Assembly (NCBI GenBank): GCA_032173965.1
Contig: CM063295.1
Span: forward strand, 2,666,001-2,730,000
Direction: 5' to 3'
DNA length: 64,000 bases
Source: Sitta carolinensis
Taxonomy: Eukaryota > Chordata > Aves > Passeriformes > Sittidae
Both the position numbers and the translations under genes were made by a program. The notes under the pieces were generated by a model. It had not been told where the DNA came from. It did no database searches and saw only the letters and a list, made by a program, of their open reading frames with translations. Positions 45,101 through 60,139 of this stretch are shown piece by piece; the first letter of the stretch is position 1; each line of letters begins with the position of its first letter.

Positions 45101-48100
45101 CATCCCCAGTAATCCCCTCTCCAAAACTACGAGTGAGTCTGGAATATGACTCATAATATCCTTGGCACACATTTTGATCACAAAGTTGATGAAAGCACCC
45201 GTCCCTGAACCCATGTATGAAAAGTGTAGATGAATTAATCAAAGCATGCAGGAGCTTGTGACACCAATGTCTATCTGAGGCTGCACATCTGCAGCTGCAG
45301 CAGTGGGACTCCTGCGTGTGACATGATGTGACTGCAAAGTGACACTGCTGCCAACTTTTGCTGCTGGGTACCTTGTCACATCCAGGAAGAAAGGACAGTA
45401 TTTGCCAGTGGTTTTTATTTTTATTTTAGGAGTGACTTTCCTGGGCTATTTGTACATCCACAGTGATGTAAAACTCACACAGAGAGGAAGGCAGTGGAGA
45501 GGCTTCTCTGCTGTGTTGTTAATGCTCAATGACATCATCTCCTTGCTCGAGATGGCACCAGATGTTTGTGCATTCTGCAGATGCATTTGCAGCTTTGAGC
45601 AAATAACAAAGGAATTTATGAATTCCACTACTGGTGACTTGGTGACATGGATTCTCCATGTGCAGGATCACGTTCTTCCTTTCCTGAGAGCAGCAGGGTG
45701 ACTGCCTGGTGGGATTGCCTACCTCAGTGCAGCTGAGCAGTCAGTGTAATTTATCACACTGCTTTATTCAGAAGTAAGGAAGAGGACTTCCCCAAGCAGC
45801 TATTTCCTTCCACTAACCTTGCAAACCCTCCTTCTCCCCACAGGCTGTATTATCTGTGAAAAGTTAAGGAACTTTGGAGCAAAGAAATATCTGCACAATT
45901 CCTGGACTGGGAACCCCAGGGATGAGAAGGCCATGCAAGTCTGCAAGAAGCTGACCCTGGAATGTGCAAGAATAATCCTCTTCTACTGTTGGAAATGCAG
46001 CTGCACTCAAAAAAAATGTTTTGGGAATTTTGTTTTCTGGTGCAAACAGAGGGAAACAGGGCCACAACAGCTCTCAACCACTTGGGATTTATTTTTGGGG
46101 AGAATGCCATAGCTGAGGAAGACTTCTGTGCCACTGGTATTTCAGGGCAAGTTCACAAAGTGACAAAACTCTGACCTTCAGTGAAAATGTGTAAAGAATC
46201 CAGGAGACTGAATATACCCCCAGAATTGTGCCTGCTCAGCTCCTCGCCTTAGAGAGAAGAAATTTCTATCAGTCCTAAAGAGGAACCAAGGACTATGATT
46301 CCATCAGCAGGAGAGGATGTGTTGGAGATCATCAGACCCTAGAAAGTCTGATCCTGATCAACAACACTTTCCCAAGTGACAAGAACTAGCAGGCCAAGGT
46401 CACCTGTCTGGCTGAAATTCAGCCCATGAAGGCTGGCTGAACAGCAGTAAGAGAGGGCTCTTCAAACAGAAGTCTGAAACGTGTGGAAGAGCTTTTAGTT
46501 CTAGAGCAAGAAAAGATTTTGACCCAGTTTCAGATTTTAAGTCCATCTCCTAAACAAAAGCAGCTGAAGTTTAAATGAGCCAATTCTGCAGATCATTATG
46601 TTGCTATTACACAATTCCTTCTAATCCCTGAAGTGTGGAAGATGTGCCAACGCCAGCCCAGGCACATCTTTGTCATTTCAGCTGGACTTCCATCCTTTCC
46701 ACTAAAGATTTTGTTCTGCTAAACCATTCTTGATGAATGCCAAACACTAAAATCTCCCAAATATTTATTGTAATTTCTTTGGCCACACTATCACAAGTGC
46801 CTGAATTCCCCTTCTCAGCTGGAGAGCTATCTAGACCAGAGGTCTCCAAATCTTTCAGCCAAATAAACATCACAAAGGCTCACAAGCCGTATGAGTAGTA
46901 AGGAAGAGATTGTTTGTGCTACAAAAGGAACAAAAATGACCAGCCATCCCCTGCTGGCTATTCTCCTCCCCTAAGAACTTGGTCTAATCCCCTCTACCCT
47001 AGAGTCCTTAAAAAACAATGTGCCAAGGAAAGGGAGTAACTGCTCTGCATACTGATTCCCTGCAGCTTGGACATAGCTTGTGGAAGACCACTGCCAGCCA
47101 ACTGCTGAGAGCAGCCCCCTCTGAGATGCTGTGCTGAGGCAGAGGTTGCATTTCATCCCTCTGTCTTAGGGACTGCCCCAAGAAACCGTCGGGATGGCTG
47201 CAGCTCTCCTGGGATCACACAACAGCACAGCGCTGCCCACATTGTCCTTGTGTCTCCTAAGCCCAGCAGGTAAAAGGGTTATGGAGGCCACAGCCACTCT
47301 CTGAGACAGTCCAAGAACAACCTGGCCTCATCCAAACATTCTGGGGAGAGGAGGACACAGTCCAAGGAGAACACTCTCTTTCTCCTCCAGTGGCTGCTGA
47401 CACAGCTCCCTTTAGGTGAGGATGCTGGCTGATGAGCCACCAGGGAGTGAGTGCCTGAGGTGCCAGGGGAAAGGGGGGAGATGAGCCAGAAACTCGGGAT
47501 TATGGCCACCCCTGTGTGCTCAGTGTGCCAAGGCCAAACTTGGAAGCACTGCTGTATCTAAAAGAAGCCACCGTTGAGAAGGTAACATTATAAACCTATA
47601 AAAATAAGGTTTTACTGCTGCTGACTAGTTGGGACATGCAGAACATGTGTTGCAGGGAACATAGCATGATTTTATTAGCAAACACAAAGCCGTTCATGCT
47701 GAGTGGCCCAAGTGGGGTGGGTCGAATTAAGAGAACAATAGCAGTTCATCAGATGGCCCTTTCTTTCACATATGTGTTCAACTTACCGCACTAGCAAATA
47801 CTTAGAGCGAATTGGAAATATATTTTCATTCGAAGAGACTCACATTATTAACACATTAGATTGAAATCAAAATTATTGAGAATGTAACCTATTCCTGATG
47901 CATTAAATGACTAAATGTAAACCATCAGCACTCAGGCAACCTCCTCCTTTTGGAAACGCTCTTTGTGATCAAGGGACTATTTGCTTGATTTAGCTCAAGC
48001 CAGCACATTGCAGCTCTCCTGAGACTGAATGGGATGGTCTTTCAGCAGTGAAGACAGTGAGTGCTGCATTACTGCCTGAGTGTGTGGGTCACAGGAGAGG

Positions 48101-51100
48101 TGTGCAGCCCTCAAGTTGTCCAGGGGAAGATATGCTCAGGCTCAGACCAATCTGAAAGGAAAAAACCCACCCCGTTGCATCAGAGGCTGATGCTAACCAC
48201 ATTTCCAATTTGATCATGGATTCCAGTTCCTCAAATAAGAAAACAATAGACACCAAAGGGGAAAAGTGGAAACTGCTGCTTGGGGAAGCTTGCCATGACA
48301 TGCTGGCTGGAAGTGTGCTGGGACCAAATCCTGCTGTAGCCAGGCTGGGGCTGAGCATGCTGAGGCAGCCTGCAGGGAAGGCAAGGCTGGCTTGCCCACT
48401 CAGAGCTGCCTGCTGGCCCATCTGCCTGCCTCCCTGCTTCCTCTCCAGCTCCCCTCCAATGCACAGTGCTTGTGCTGCTCACTCACCCCAGGGTGGGAGG
48501 GAGGACAAGAGCAGGGACAAGCCTGGAGATGGGCTTGGGAAGGACAGACTTGAGAAGTGACAGCAGGCTTGGCTCTGGCTGTCCTGTGATGGGCACTCCT
48601 GCAGCGACAAGCATCTAGAGGTGCTCAGTCTTGCTTTATGCCCACATTTAAGAGTTGTGTTTTGCAAAAAAATGAGGCAGGTGACTAGAGATGCTGCTGG
48701 TTTAGGAACAACCTGCCCACTTAAATTACAGATTTGCCACAGGACACCAGTACCAATGATAAGGCGGCGTCGCCCTGGCTCAACCTTTGTCGAAGAATTC
48801 CTAATCTTCTCCAAGATTAGACTTTAGTTCTTCTTAACTGCCAGCTAGACTGCAGGGGGCCAGGCCAACGAACACAAATTAATTACATCAGCTGTAATTC
48901 ACACCTCTGGATGTGTTTGTTAAGTGCTTTTTCATAAGGCAGTTGCTGGAAAAAGTCTAGTAGTGTATCACACTGAACTATAGATTTCTGCTGTGGAAGG
49001 AACACAACATGTGTTAGGGTTTATACCCCAACAGGTGAATTCAAGCAGACACAGTTTATTTCAGTGCATGACTGTGTCCATCAACTTGCACAGTCCAACC
49101 AGACACCTCCAAGATCTGCAAGAGCAGCAATAAAACAGCCATAAAGAGAGCTCAGCCCATCAGCAGCAGCGTGTAGCCCAGAATTCAGGCTCTGTCACAC
49201 AAAAGGGCTCAGAGACACAGGAGCTTCCCAGCCACTGCTGAGGGACATCCCTGCCCATCACCCAAATCATACCAAGGAAAGCTGAAACATCACCAAGGAA
49301 GATGCTGTTCCTCAAGGGCTGGAAAGCCCCCTACCCTAACACAAGTCTGAGCACTTCCCCTCCTCAGCTGAGTGAGCAGGGGCCTCCAAACAGCAGTGCT
49401 GTGCAAACAACACAGAAGAAGTGTTTTGGCTGTGGCAAGCTTTGCAGTGTGACCTTGAGGCGAGGAGCACAGGGCTGCTGGTGAGTCTGCAGAGAGCCAG
49501 CTCGGTGTCCTGCTGCAGGCAGAGGTGACAGAGCTGTGTGCAGGGCAAGGCCAGGTAACTGCACAATTGTTCCTACTGCCCAGCACCCCGCAGGCACACT
49601 GGGAAAGACCTGGTCAGTCTTACACTGGTGCAAGGACAATGTCGTTTCCCTATAATTCACTAAAAGAAACTGCAGAGTGGGCTTGGAGGAGAATTCCCAC
49701 TGCACAGGGTGACAGCTGAGCAAGGAGGGGACCCAGCCATGACCAGGTTAGTCCTGCCTAACTCACACTGTGACAACATCTGCGCTTCTGTCCTTTTCCC
49801 AATTCCTTCCTGCTCCTCTAACCTGTGCACTACAGACAGAGAAAACCACCAGCAGCCCAGTGAGGGATGGGTAAAACTTTGATGAGTATCAGACGATCAG
49901 CACCCAGAGGCTGATGGGGAGATAGTGGCCCCAAGCTCATCCTGCTGGAATGGCACCATGGCTTTCTGCTTCCCAGCTCACAGGGTGGCAGGGGCAGGAT
50001 GGGGTAGGGCAGCACAGGTTTTAGGCAGGTTTTTTAGTGCAGTATTCCTACAGTGACCACACACTGCACAAGAACAACTTCCAATCCAATTAGAAAATGA
50101 AAAAAAAATCAACCAAACACTAAGGACTAATTACTTAAGATAAAAACACCTTATCTCCCAAATGATTTCCCTGACCTTTTGATGCATGGCAGTTCCCCTC
50201 TGAATAAAAACATGAACTATTTACTCAGGGTGGGATTTTCATGAGGGCCTGTAGGTGTGTCAAGGCAAGGTCAGTAAGGAGAAAGAATTTTTTTTTTAAG
50301 GCCAACAGCTACTGCTTGGAAAAGCCAGCAAGGAAATGCCCAGGCCCTCAGATTACCCTCCCGGTCGACAAGTGAAGTAAGAAACTGAAAGTCAAACACA
50401 GGCTGAGTACAAATGTTCCAAGTTAAATACATTAATCAATTAGATAACTGGAGTGAAAATGCTGCTCAGTGCCCCTGAAAGGCCAGGAGACATTAGTGAG
50501 GGGAGACATGGCAAAGCTGCAGAGAGGACAGCTGTCCTCTGTGGACATAACTGAGGTTATATGGTGGTAGAGCACTAAGACATGTCAGAAAAGAAATATT
50601 CTTTCTTCAACTTAGCATTTTTACAATCAAGCAGAGAAATGCAGCTTCCAGGTTTAACGTCAGAGACATCTCCTGGGCCTCCATGAGAATCAGAGCTGCT
50701 CCTTGGTGCTTATCCCCCAGAAATGCACAGTTTGCAACAGCCAGGTGGGTCCCCATGCTCTGCTTCCTCCAGGCCTTCCAAAAGCAAGCTGCTTTCGACA
50801 AAGGGGTTGGTTTGGGATGGCCAAGCCCTCCACATGTGCGAGGATCCTGCAGCACTGAGCCTGAGCAAGGAGGGCGACCACCTCTGCCAACAGACCCTGC
50901 CTGTGGACCATGGCAGCTACAGCAACACCATGGTGCTGATGCAAAGCCAAACTCTTTCTTTGCATAGCCTGGAAAGAATCCCAGCAATTTCAACGACAGG
51001 GCAGACTCCCTGCCTGCCATCTCCCGTGGATTTTCAGCACAGCTCCTTGAGGCTGCCAAATGCCAGCTCCATACACTGCTCAAGTGAGTTATTCCAAACA

Positions 51101-52477
51101 TTTTCAGCCCGTGTTGTTGTGTGCTGAGGTAGAGCTGGGTGTGAAGAAAGCATTCATTGAGTTAACTCTGTTTTACTCGGCAAGTGGAACAAATTTCATC
51201 ACCCCCTACAAGTCCATTCTGTTTTCTATTTATACCGCAGCCATTTGGTGCAGGACTCAGGAGCAGCAGGAACAGGTGATGTAATGCACTGTACAAACAG
51301 CATTCTGTTCATACAGTGGGAAAATAAAGTGCATTCTCTTGGTTTCTTTGATCACACTTAAAACAATCAGATTAGAAGGCACAGATAACCCAATACATGG
51401 TGGAGATGAAAGGACTCTGGAGAAATAAATCACCCAAAGTTAGATATTAAGCAAGATTTCTCTCTCAACAATCAACTTATCTGCAGAGAGAGGAGGAATG
51501 ACCATGTGGTTTCAAAATCCTGCCAGGCATTTTATTTATTTTTATAATACCATAAAGCTACTCCACCCACTTTTTCAGAATGAACGTTGCATTACACAAC
51601 ACATCAAAGGGACTTTATGGCCTAAATTAAGCAATAAAATATTTGCGATTGTGCGTTATGCTGAAAATTGGCCTGCTCCTGGTGCCTGGGAGATGGGAGG
51701 CGAACACCACATGCTCAGAGCACCTGAAGAAGGCCTGGGGCAGTATGGCCTGAGGTACTGAAGTGTGTGGCACTTGCATTTAATAGCCCAAAGTGAAGTT
51801 TGAGGCTCTTGGTGCCTGTTGTAACCCTCTCTTGCTCAGGGGTCAGTACCCACACCAGGAATGGCATGGGACAGCAGTGCCAGCATGAAGAGCTGGGACA
51901 TTAATAGGATATGGTCCTTCACATCCATAACCTTTAAGGTTTGGTTTATAGTCACAGTTCTCCTGGAAGCTGTGGGCTTTGTGGATGTGGCCCCTCACAA
52001 TTGACAGCAAGCCATGACTTGGGAAAGGAGATGGGAAAACCCAAGGGAAAGGTGTTGGTGGGGCTGAAGCATGGCTGCACTTCTCACCATCTGGCTACCT
52101 CCTGCCTCTCCCACCTTGATCAAAAAGACAAGAAAAAAGGAAATAATTAAAGCCTCTCTTAAAACATTTTCTGGCTCATGTGCATTTTGAATTGAAAAAT
52201 AACCAGAAGCTGGGATATGTAAGAGTGGTGTGTTAGTGATAAGTGTTTATTTTCCAGGTCTGCCTCAAAGCCCTTACAAAGAGTGGTGAGAAATGAGAGG
52301 ATATCAGGAGAGGAGAAAGTTGGCAGATCCCATCACTTCAGAGCAGAGAAGTGAGTTAGGCAGAGTTTCCATTAGAACAGCTTGGGAGGCACAAGAAAAG
52401 TCAACTTGCAAGGACTCATGAACTGGCAGGTCCCACACACCCCAGTGTGTGTGTGTCCTTTCCTTCACGCTCCCCCC

Positions 52478-52535
52478 AAAAAAAGAAAAAAAAAAAAAAA
52501 AAGAAAAAAAAAAAAAAAAAAAAAAAAAGAAGAAG
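52478..52535. repeat. A-rich tract
   Basis: About 58 bases of A interrupted by single G, ending aagaagaag, preceded by a short GT run at 52446-52456. No target-site duplication or retroposed gene body was seen on its left. Confidence 0.85.
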
Positions 52536-55189
52536 TTTAATTAGTTTGGGCCCTATCATGACTTTCTGTGGCCTGACTCATAGCGTTTGATCTCCCAAGG
52601 CTGGCGAGAGGTGTTTGAGCCTGCCCTCAGAGCCCCTGGCACTCCAGCCAAGCACCAACAATGACTAGACAGACTTGAGGGCCACTCCTTCCATCTATCA
52701 ATAGAGTCACTGTTGGGCAAGCTGACTCACTGCTTTCCCTGAGAACTGTTCGGCACCAGGTCGCCATCAAAAGAGCAAAACTAAAATTAAATAATTCTGA
52801 GTTTGCAGACAGTTAATTTAGCAAGAAGATGGTTTTTATTTTAAGGTTTTGTTTTTAGGAGGTTCTTCCAAAGAAAGCTTGTGCTGCTGCTTTTGCATGG
52901 CATAATTGGCCAGGAGCTCCTGGAGGACACACTCAAGTGGCTTTTACTTCTCAGTCATGCTCCAAAGGCACAGTGAGGAGGATATTGAAACCCACAGACT
53001 GCATGTAAGGAAAACACACATACAGAAAAGCTCTGGGAACCCCAGGTAGAGAGGCAGAGCTGTTCATAAACCAGCCTGCCTTGGCACAGCACCTCCCAGG
53101 CATGCAGTGGGCAAGGAGAGGGCTTTCAATTTCCCTTTGTGCCTCTGCAACCCCTCACAGAGAGGGCAGAGCCCCAGACTGGACTGTGTCAGTCTGTTAC
53201 GTCTTCCTGCGCCGCTCCCCGTCAACACAGCCAAGGCTGGGTGCAGATAAAGGAGGGGTGAACACACCTGGTCTGATGGTTGTATTCCTGCTGTAAAACA
53301 CAAAACCCACCCAGAACTTCAAAGAATTTCCCAGTAAGTTCCCAGCCTCATTTAAGTTCAATTAAGTAATAACGTTTAATGTCCCCGCCAGGACAGATGC
53401 AGCTTGGGAAGATGACGACAAACAAAAGCTTCAGCATGACTGTGCATGACATAGATCCAGTGAGACACGAGTTTAGACCTTGGTCACATAACATACCTCC
53501 CCAACCAGGTCACTCCAGGGTCCAAGATGTTCCCACACATGCCCTGGTCCTAGAGGGATGCTGGCACAGCTGGGTCACGGGCAGCCAAGCAGCAGATGGG
53601 ACACAAGGACCAACGCCCTGAGCAGAGACGTCTGACTGGGAGCAGACATGCTCAGATCAAGGTTCAGTACAACCCTATCCTCCACATCCAGGTACCATCA
53701 CACACCAACAAGGACTGGGATTCTCTACCTACCTTCATTCCTTCAGGCTGCTAGGCTTTAATCAACCAACTTCTCTGAGGTATTCATAAACATCAGCAAG
53801 CTCTGCAATGTCCTCTGATTAACTGCATTTAAGAAATTAATTCTAAATCAGCCTATTCTTCCTGAAATTTCATGCAATATGACTGAATAAAGAGATGCTA
53901 CTACCTTGCTAAGAAGACAGCAGCTCTCTGAAGACAGTTTTAGGAAAGTACAAGCCAGACTTCTGCACTACAGTACATGAAGATGGTATTCAAGGTTTCC
54001 AGGTTCTTTGAAGGCCTCCAGGACTTTACAGGAGAGACCAGTCCCATCACAAACAGGTCACCTGATGCAATAACAAGTTGTGGTGGAGTCCCCAAACTTA
54101 TCTCCATCAGACAGTCTTGATTTCCTGTTTGCGGCATTGACAAATAAAAAGCTCTACATTACAGGTAATTACACTTCACAGAGGACAACAATTAAGAAAT
54201 AGCCAATTACATTTTACAAGTGCAGGATAATCAAAAGCTTCCTCAAATATCTAGAGTTGCAATAAGTACTTAGAAATGGCAACTCCCAACAAATTGCAGG
54301 TAATTTAGAGCAATTTACACAGATGACATATTTCCCTATCTGTGCTCAAAACCTACAAACTTTGTTCTGAAAAATACTGCAGGAATTCCCGGAACGCAGC
54401 ACTGCTGATTTCTTAAAATAGTTCATTACTTATTTCTACCTTCACAGGCCTCAAAGGTGAGATGTAGGACTCTGGTCACCATAGTGTAAAGATAAATTAA
54501 CTACCAGAACACATTTTAGCTCATTTAGAGAATGGGAGACTCATAACATGCATACCAAGTCTAAACAACAATAAAAAAATATCTATTCCTTTTATTTATG
54601 TTATTTGAAAAATATGCTTGATTTTAATAGTGCATAACTTGATTTAAGCCTTATAGCTTTTAAATGAGCTGTCATGTCCTTTATCTGTAACCCAGTACTG
54701 TGGCTTGCACACAGTCAAGGCAGGACAATCAGGATCAAACAGCAAATTAGAAACCATTAAATGATGGAGAGGAAAGAAAACATGTCTTTTTCATTTATAA
54801 CTTTCTAGTCAGGAGATCTAAAAGCATCCCAAGAGGAACAGAGGAGGAGAGACAGATAAGGATGCAACCTAATGTAGACAGGTTGATATAGTACAGCAAT
54901 TTCATCCCTCACTTTCAGTGCATATTTTTTGAGGGGGGAAAATGGTTTTCCTTACTTATCTGGGTTGTTGGAACTGGAGCGTTACCTCAGAGCAAGGCTC
55001 TTATATTGTATTTCAAGATTCTCTGCAGTGATGGCTCCTTGTCTCCTGGCCACCAATTCAGCTGTTACTGACTGCCATTATTTAACCACAGGAGTATATG
55101 AATTTCTGCAGGGCTCGTTGCTGCATAAAAACTCTTGAAGTCTCTCAGGATTTCCTTGGCAGTCAATTAAGGACTAAAATAAGAGGTAT

Positions 55190-55262
55190 TCATTGGAAAG
55201 GAGCTTTGGAGGAGCACAGTAGTCTAACCCCAGCCCAAAGTGGGACTACTTGTCTATACCAG
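55190..55262 (-). mobile_element. Short ancient CR1-like fragment
   Basis: The plus strand contains ggaaaggagctttggaggag, agtctaaccccagcccaaag and tgggactact. These resemble the antisense CR1 tail phrase 'gacctttggaggtcatctagtccaaccccagctcaaagcagggct'. The match is short and diverged, so the call is tentative. Confidence 0.45.
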
Positions 55263-56587
55263 GTAAGGGGACTACTGCTGATGTTCTTACTGAGAACATG
55301 AGTATTTTGGGAAATCTTGTGAGAGAGGTAAAATCCTGATTAGCTATGGCCAGATACAGAAACAGCCTGTTGTGATCTTGTATCATAGAGACCATAGGAA
55401 GAACAAGGAGGAAAGATTAACTCAAGGAAAGCCATCAATGTGTTTGAAAGAGCCCGGGACAGGCAGCAGCCTGATGTGAATACAAACCATGGCTGCAGTG
55501 TCAACTGGAGAGGGGCTTGGTGCAGAAGAGTCCCCTGCATCAAAGGGAGGCTTGTGAAGGAGGGAAGGGATTGACAGCTTAATACAAAGTTTAGATCTGA
55601 AACACTAACAGGAGACCCTAGAAGAAGGAAAAAGTTATTCTCAAACTCTATCTCCACTGTAACTGCATTGGTAACAATGTGGTTAGAAAGAGATCCCTCA
55701 GCTGTTCTGCAGAACTGTTTTCCTTGTCCTCTGTGCCAAAGGCAGAATAACCCCATGTTCTACATCCTGTTCACACTCAACTATTGTTCAGGACTGAATA
55801 TACTTGTGTTTGACAAACCTGTCTGTTTTATTAAGTCGGTAACTACACTGGTTAGCTAATTTCAGATGCTTGCTCTTATAACCCAGTTTCGTCTACTTGG
55901 CATATCAATGTGCGTTCACTCAATTTAAAAAGAATAACTATTTTTAAAATTTAAATTTTAAAGGAACTACATTTTTCTTCCCTGCTAATTGCCTTCTGTG
56001 GCTTGGCAACATTTTTGTGGACAACAGGTGTTCTTGCCACTACTGTCGCATCTGGAAGGAGAGGTTTGGCTCCAGTCCCACCCTCTTTCTTCAGCTCAGG
56101 CTTCCCGGATGATTTCAAAAGCTGGGAAGTGAGAGGATGATGCCACTCTGTACCACCTGAGGCAACATACTACACCCAAGTCCACAGCCCAAGATGGGCT
56201 ACCTGGGAGGGTTTCTGACACTGCTGGTGCCAAGCCACAGGCAGCAATTAACAAAGGAAAAGAGCTGCTCGTAGCTTGACTGCTGGCAGTTTGGTTGATG
56301 GCTATGGACAGAAGAACCTACATGAGGTGAGAAACACAGCAATCCGTGCGGAGCTGACTCAGGGCGTCACCACCAGCGACCAAAACCCAGGTGACCTTGC
56401 TGAGGCCAAGCAACTGCAGCCTCTCAAGCGTATCCTACCGCTGGGGAGGCAAATCCGGTGAGCTGCAGGATGCATCTGCCCCTCTTAGTGTGTGGAACAG
56501 CTGTGGGCAGGCACTGGAGGACTGCAGGGCCAGCACCTCACTATAAAACCAGTGGGATACCAGCTCACACTCCAGAGTTCCAACAAG

Positions 56588-56770
56588 AATCACAGAATAA
56601 CTAGGTTGGAAGAGACCTTCAAGATCATAGAGTCCAACCCATGCCCTAACCCCTCAATCTGACCATGGCACCCAGGGCCACATCCAGTCTTTTTTTAAAC
56701 ACATCTGGGGATGGTGACTCCACCACCTCCCCAGGCAGACCATTCCAGCACTTTAAGAACTGGAGCACCC
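56588..56770 (-). mobile_element. CR1 LINE 3'-end copy
   Basis: Antisense CR1 tail on the plus strand: aatcacagaataactaggtt, ggaagagaccttcaagatca, agagtccaaccc, gccacatccagtc, aaacacatctggggatggtg, actccaccacctccccaggc. The element therefore points left, with its 3' end at 56588. A minus-strand frame retains VVESPSPDVFKKRLDVALGA. Sequence on to about 57000 may be a further part of the same insertion, but I could not recognise it. Confidence 0.9.
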
Positions 56771-57350
56771 AGGTGGGGAGTGCCCAAGGCAATGATATTG
56801 GGAAAGGATAGTCATGTCTTGAGGAAAGGGGTGCCAGCACTGCATCTAGAAATGAAAACAGACCAAGGTGGAGGCAGCTGACCCTTCTGCCTAGGAACCT
56901 AAAAGCCTCCTTGAGCTCTTGACTAAAGCTGGAGCTGCTGGCAGCAGGGTTCAGCAGGAGAGGGGCTACAAGAAGCACTGGAGTCTCCACCTTCCTCAAA
57001 TTCGCTCATCTATTCCAGCCACGCAGCACGATGGAGCAGTGGAGCCTAACTGGTGACCTGTCCCAGGGACCAGGGCTGCCCTGCTGATCTCTGGAGCAGA
57101 GACACAACTCGACACGCTCACCTTGGGGACCCTTCCCCTCCTGTCCCAGCTCTGCTGTGGTGGAGCAGCTCCTGAGCCGCGCCTCTGGCTGGAGGAAAAC
57201 GCACCCTGAACCTGATGAAACTGCGAGGCGTTGGTTGCTCGGCAGTGCCACCCACTGCGGTGCCAGCTGCCCTCCCGGCCACGCGGGCACGGGCCCTGCC
57301 CTGCTGGATGTTATCTGGGCCGGTGAGTCGGGCAGAGTGCTGGGTTAGCA

Positions 57351-57370
57351 CAAAAACAACAACAACAACC
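57351..57370. repeat. Short AAC triplet run
   Basis: Five copies of aac following a-rich sequence. It lies within intron and has no further features. Confidence 0.7.
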
Positions 57371-60139
57371 CCCAGCTGCTTTCAGTTCGGTGCAGCATAT
57401 TGCAGACTTCTTGGCAATCACGGAAAGGGAAGCATGTGACAAATACCCCTCTACTCAATAGCACGAGGCTGAAAAAAAAAATACACTCAGTTTTGCCCAG
57501 CTGGGCAGAAAACACCAGCCATGACACAATCAGAGGAAAACTGCCATGAGTTTTAGCACTCCTAAAACCAGACTGCCACATCTGAGAAGGATCATCCAAA
57601 GGAACTTCCTTCTTCCCCAGACCCCCACAATCCACCCAACAGATACTGCTGGAAGAGTGTAGAAAGAGGAAAGCACATGCAGCTTGGCTGTCGTGGCTGT
57701 GGGCACACAAAGCTGCTCCCTCTCCACCTCTCACTAGTCCCATCAGCGTGTTTGTGCCATCCAGCCTAAACCTACAGAGAACAAATCTACAACAAATAAT
57801 AAAAAGGTGTGAGCCTTGTCTCTCTGCCCATCCTAGTGCCAGCCACTGCTACAACAGATTCCACCTCACCAGGGAAAAGCCTGGAGACAGCAAGGCCAGT
57901 GGAGAAAAAGGTGTGCTGGGTTACCTTTGAAGGGATTTAGATCTGGAGCACTCAACACGGACAAACTGCTGAGACAGGCATTTACTCAGGTGTACAAACA
58001 TCACGGGCAGCAAATGCCAGCCTTGCAAGAATTCTCCTCCAAAGCTTAAGAATAAATTCAACATGTTTTTAAATAATTATGGATGAATCACTTGAAAAAA
58101 CTTCCTACATTTTATCTTCAGTTGCTGACACTGATCGTGCAGCTGTTTTGTTTATAACGTAATTACACATTCCCACCTACTTGCACTCTCAGTGTACAGC
58201 AGAGTACCTCAGGTAGCAGAAAACCTAAAGGCTGACATTTCCTTCTGGCCTTTGGAAGTGACAGAACAGTTAGCACAAAACTTAATTTATTTGAGGTGGA
58301 AGGTGGGGGGAGGGTGAAGGGGGAAGAGAGGCCGCAGGTTAATTTCCCTTAGAAGCCCGATGGTCCCCACCCAGAAACCTGCACACAAAAGAATACTGCC
58401 TTTAAACTGGTAGGTTAGGTCTGAGACCAGAGCGAAGGTTTGTCAACCATGACAAGCTCCAGCTTGTTTAACAGTCGACCGGAGGGTTGAAAAGTCTAAT
58501 AAAACCAAAAGGCCTTCCATAACAAAGCTGCTGCCACTTAAGGAGAATATTCACACCCATTCAGCAGGGCTTTTTTCAAACATGCAGAGGTTTTTGGAGC
58601 CTCCAAAGCGAGAAAGAACACCAAAACAGAGCAGCTAGAAGCTGAAGCTGGAAAAAACTGAAGCGAGCAATAAGGAACACACTGGTAACAGTGAGTAACT
58701 AACCACGGGAAGAGATAACAAAAATGCTGCATGACCTCCCTCCCATCACTTGGATGCCTTTCTAAAATAGACACTTCAGCCTGACCACAAGTTATTGTGC
58801 AAGGATCACTGAGTGAAGCTGCATGACCTGTTATCTCCAGGATTACCGAAGGAAAGTTTTTCCCATGCCCACTTGGAAAGCCTCCTCTCTTCAAAAAGAG
58901 GAATGTTTACATGGATCAGTTCTGCAGGCTCTGCCAGCCCTGGCTGGGGAAAACCCGAAGCCACCTCTTGGGGACAGTGGGATGCTCTGCCTTCTTAATT
59001 CTCCAGTTGGGCTAATTTCCCCAGCCGACAGCACTCAAACCCCCCTGGGTCACAAACTTCACTGCATATATCCAGAGGGGAAAATCAACAGGCTGTTTTA
59101 CAACGTGACAAATCCTTCCCTATAGTGACACATCCACACATCCTTTGCTGCCCATTTCCATCTCATTTTGTCAGCATTGATCTGTCTTAAGTTCAAGGAG
59201 CCTTTTCAAAGTAGCTCTTCCCAAGAGAAGAAAGCCAAGTTCCACTGAACGTGCAGATGTTCAGAGACACATGAATCTCACTATTTCCACAACAAAGAAG
59301 GAAGCTTTTCTGTCATTGCTTTTCCTGGTAGAGCCGTGGACCAAGCAACAAAGAACTTGTGATGGTCTTCGTTCAGCACTGGATGAGCAGAAGACAGGTG
59401 CTGCACACACCTGAGGCTGCTAGACTACCCAACAGCTTCTGTCCGTGGCTTTGCTCAAGAAGGAACACTTTTAATTTCCTAAGAAATAAATGTTACGACG
59501 GTCACATGGACTGAATTAAAAGTACAAAGACCAGACCTCTTAGTCAGAGACCCCATATTTTATGAAAAAAATTAAAAAGTACATGCCCTTGGAAATCCAA
59601 TTTGAGTAGGGCCATAAGGAGAGTAAGAAGGTTCCAAGGTCATGTTTTACAATCTTTTGAAGGAGGAATGAAGCCAATGTCCGACAGAGACATTTTGTGC
59701 TGCCATCTGTACAGACCTTCCCTTCCTCCAATACACTGCAAATGTTACAGTGCAAGAACTTGCTGTCTTTGCTTGGGCAGTCTTTATTTATACACAATAA
59801 AGGCCTTGTGCAGGAGATCAAGGCTGTATTTCATCGATTTGACATGATGGTTAACCTGTGAACTTTGTCCCTGCTAATAGAATAATTTCTATTTGTTGAT
59901 TCCTCTTTTGGGATCCTCGAGGGTAACAGTAGCTTCATCCCAGCTATCATTTGCATGTCTAGTGCCAAATGGTTTTACAGCTCTTACTTCTGTGGAGCAG
60001 AGCCAGGACAAAGTTAATCAAACGCAGTAGCTACAGCTGGATCCTGAGTCCCCACACTCTCCATGGATCCTACCTGTATTTCCTAGGAGCTTTCCAGTGC
60101 CTTGGCTCTGATTCACACTTTGGTTGTGAAATCTTGGAC

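Noticed and set aside
52478..52535. A-rich tract as the tail of a processed pseudogene
   Set aside because: No gene-like sequence precedes it and no flanking direct repeats were seen.
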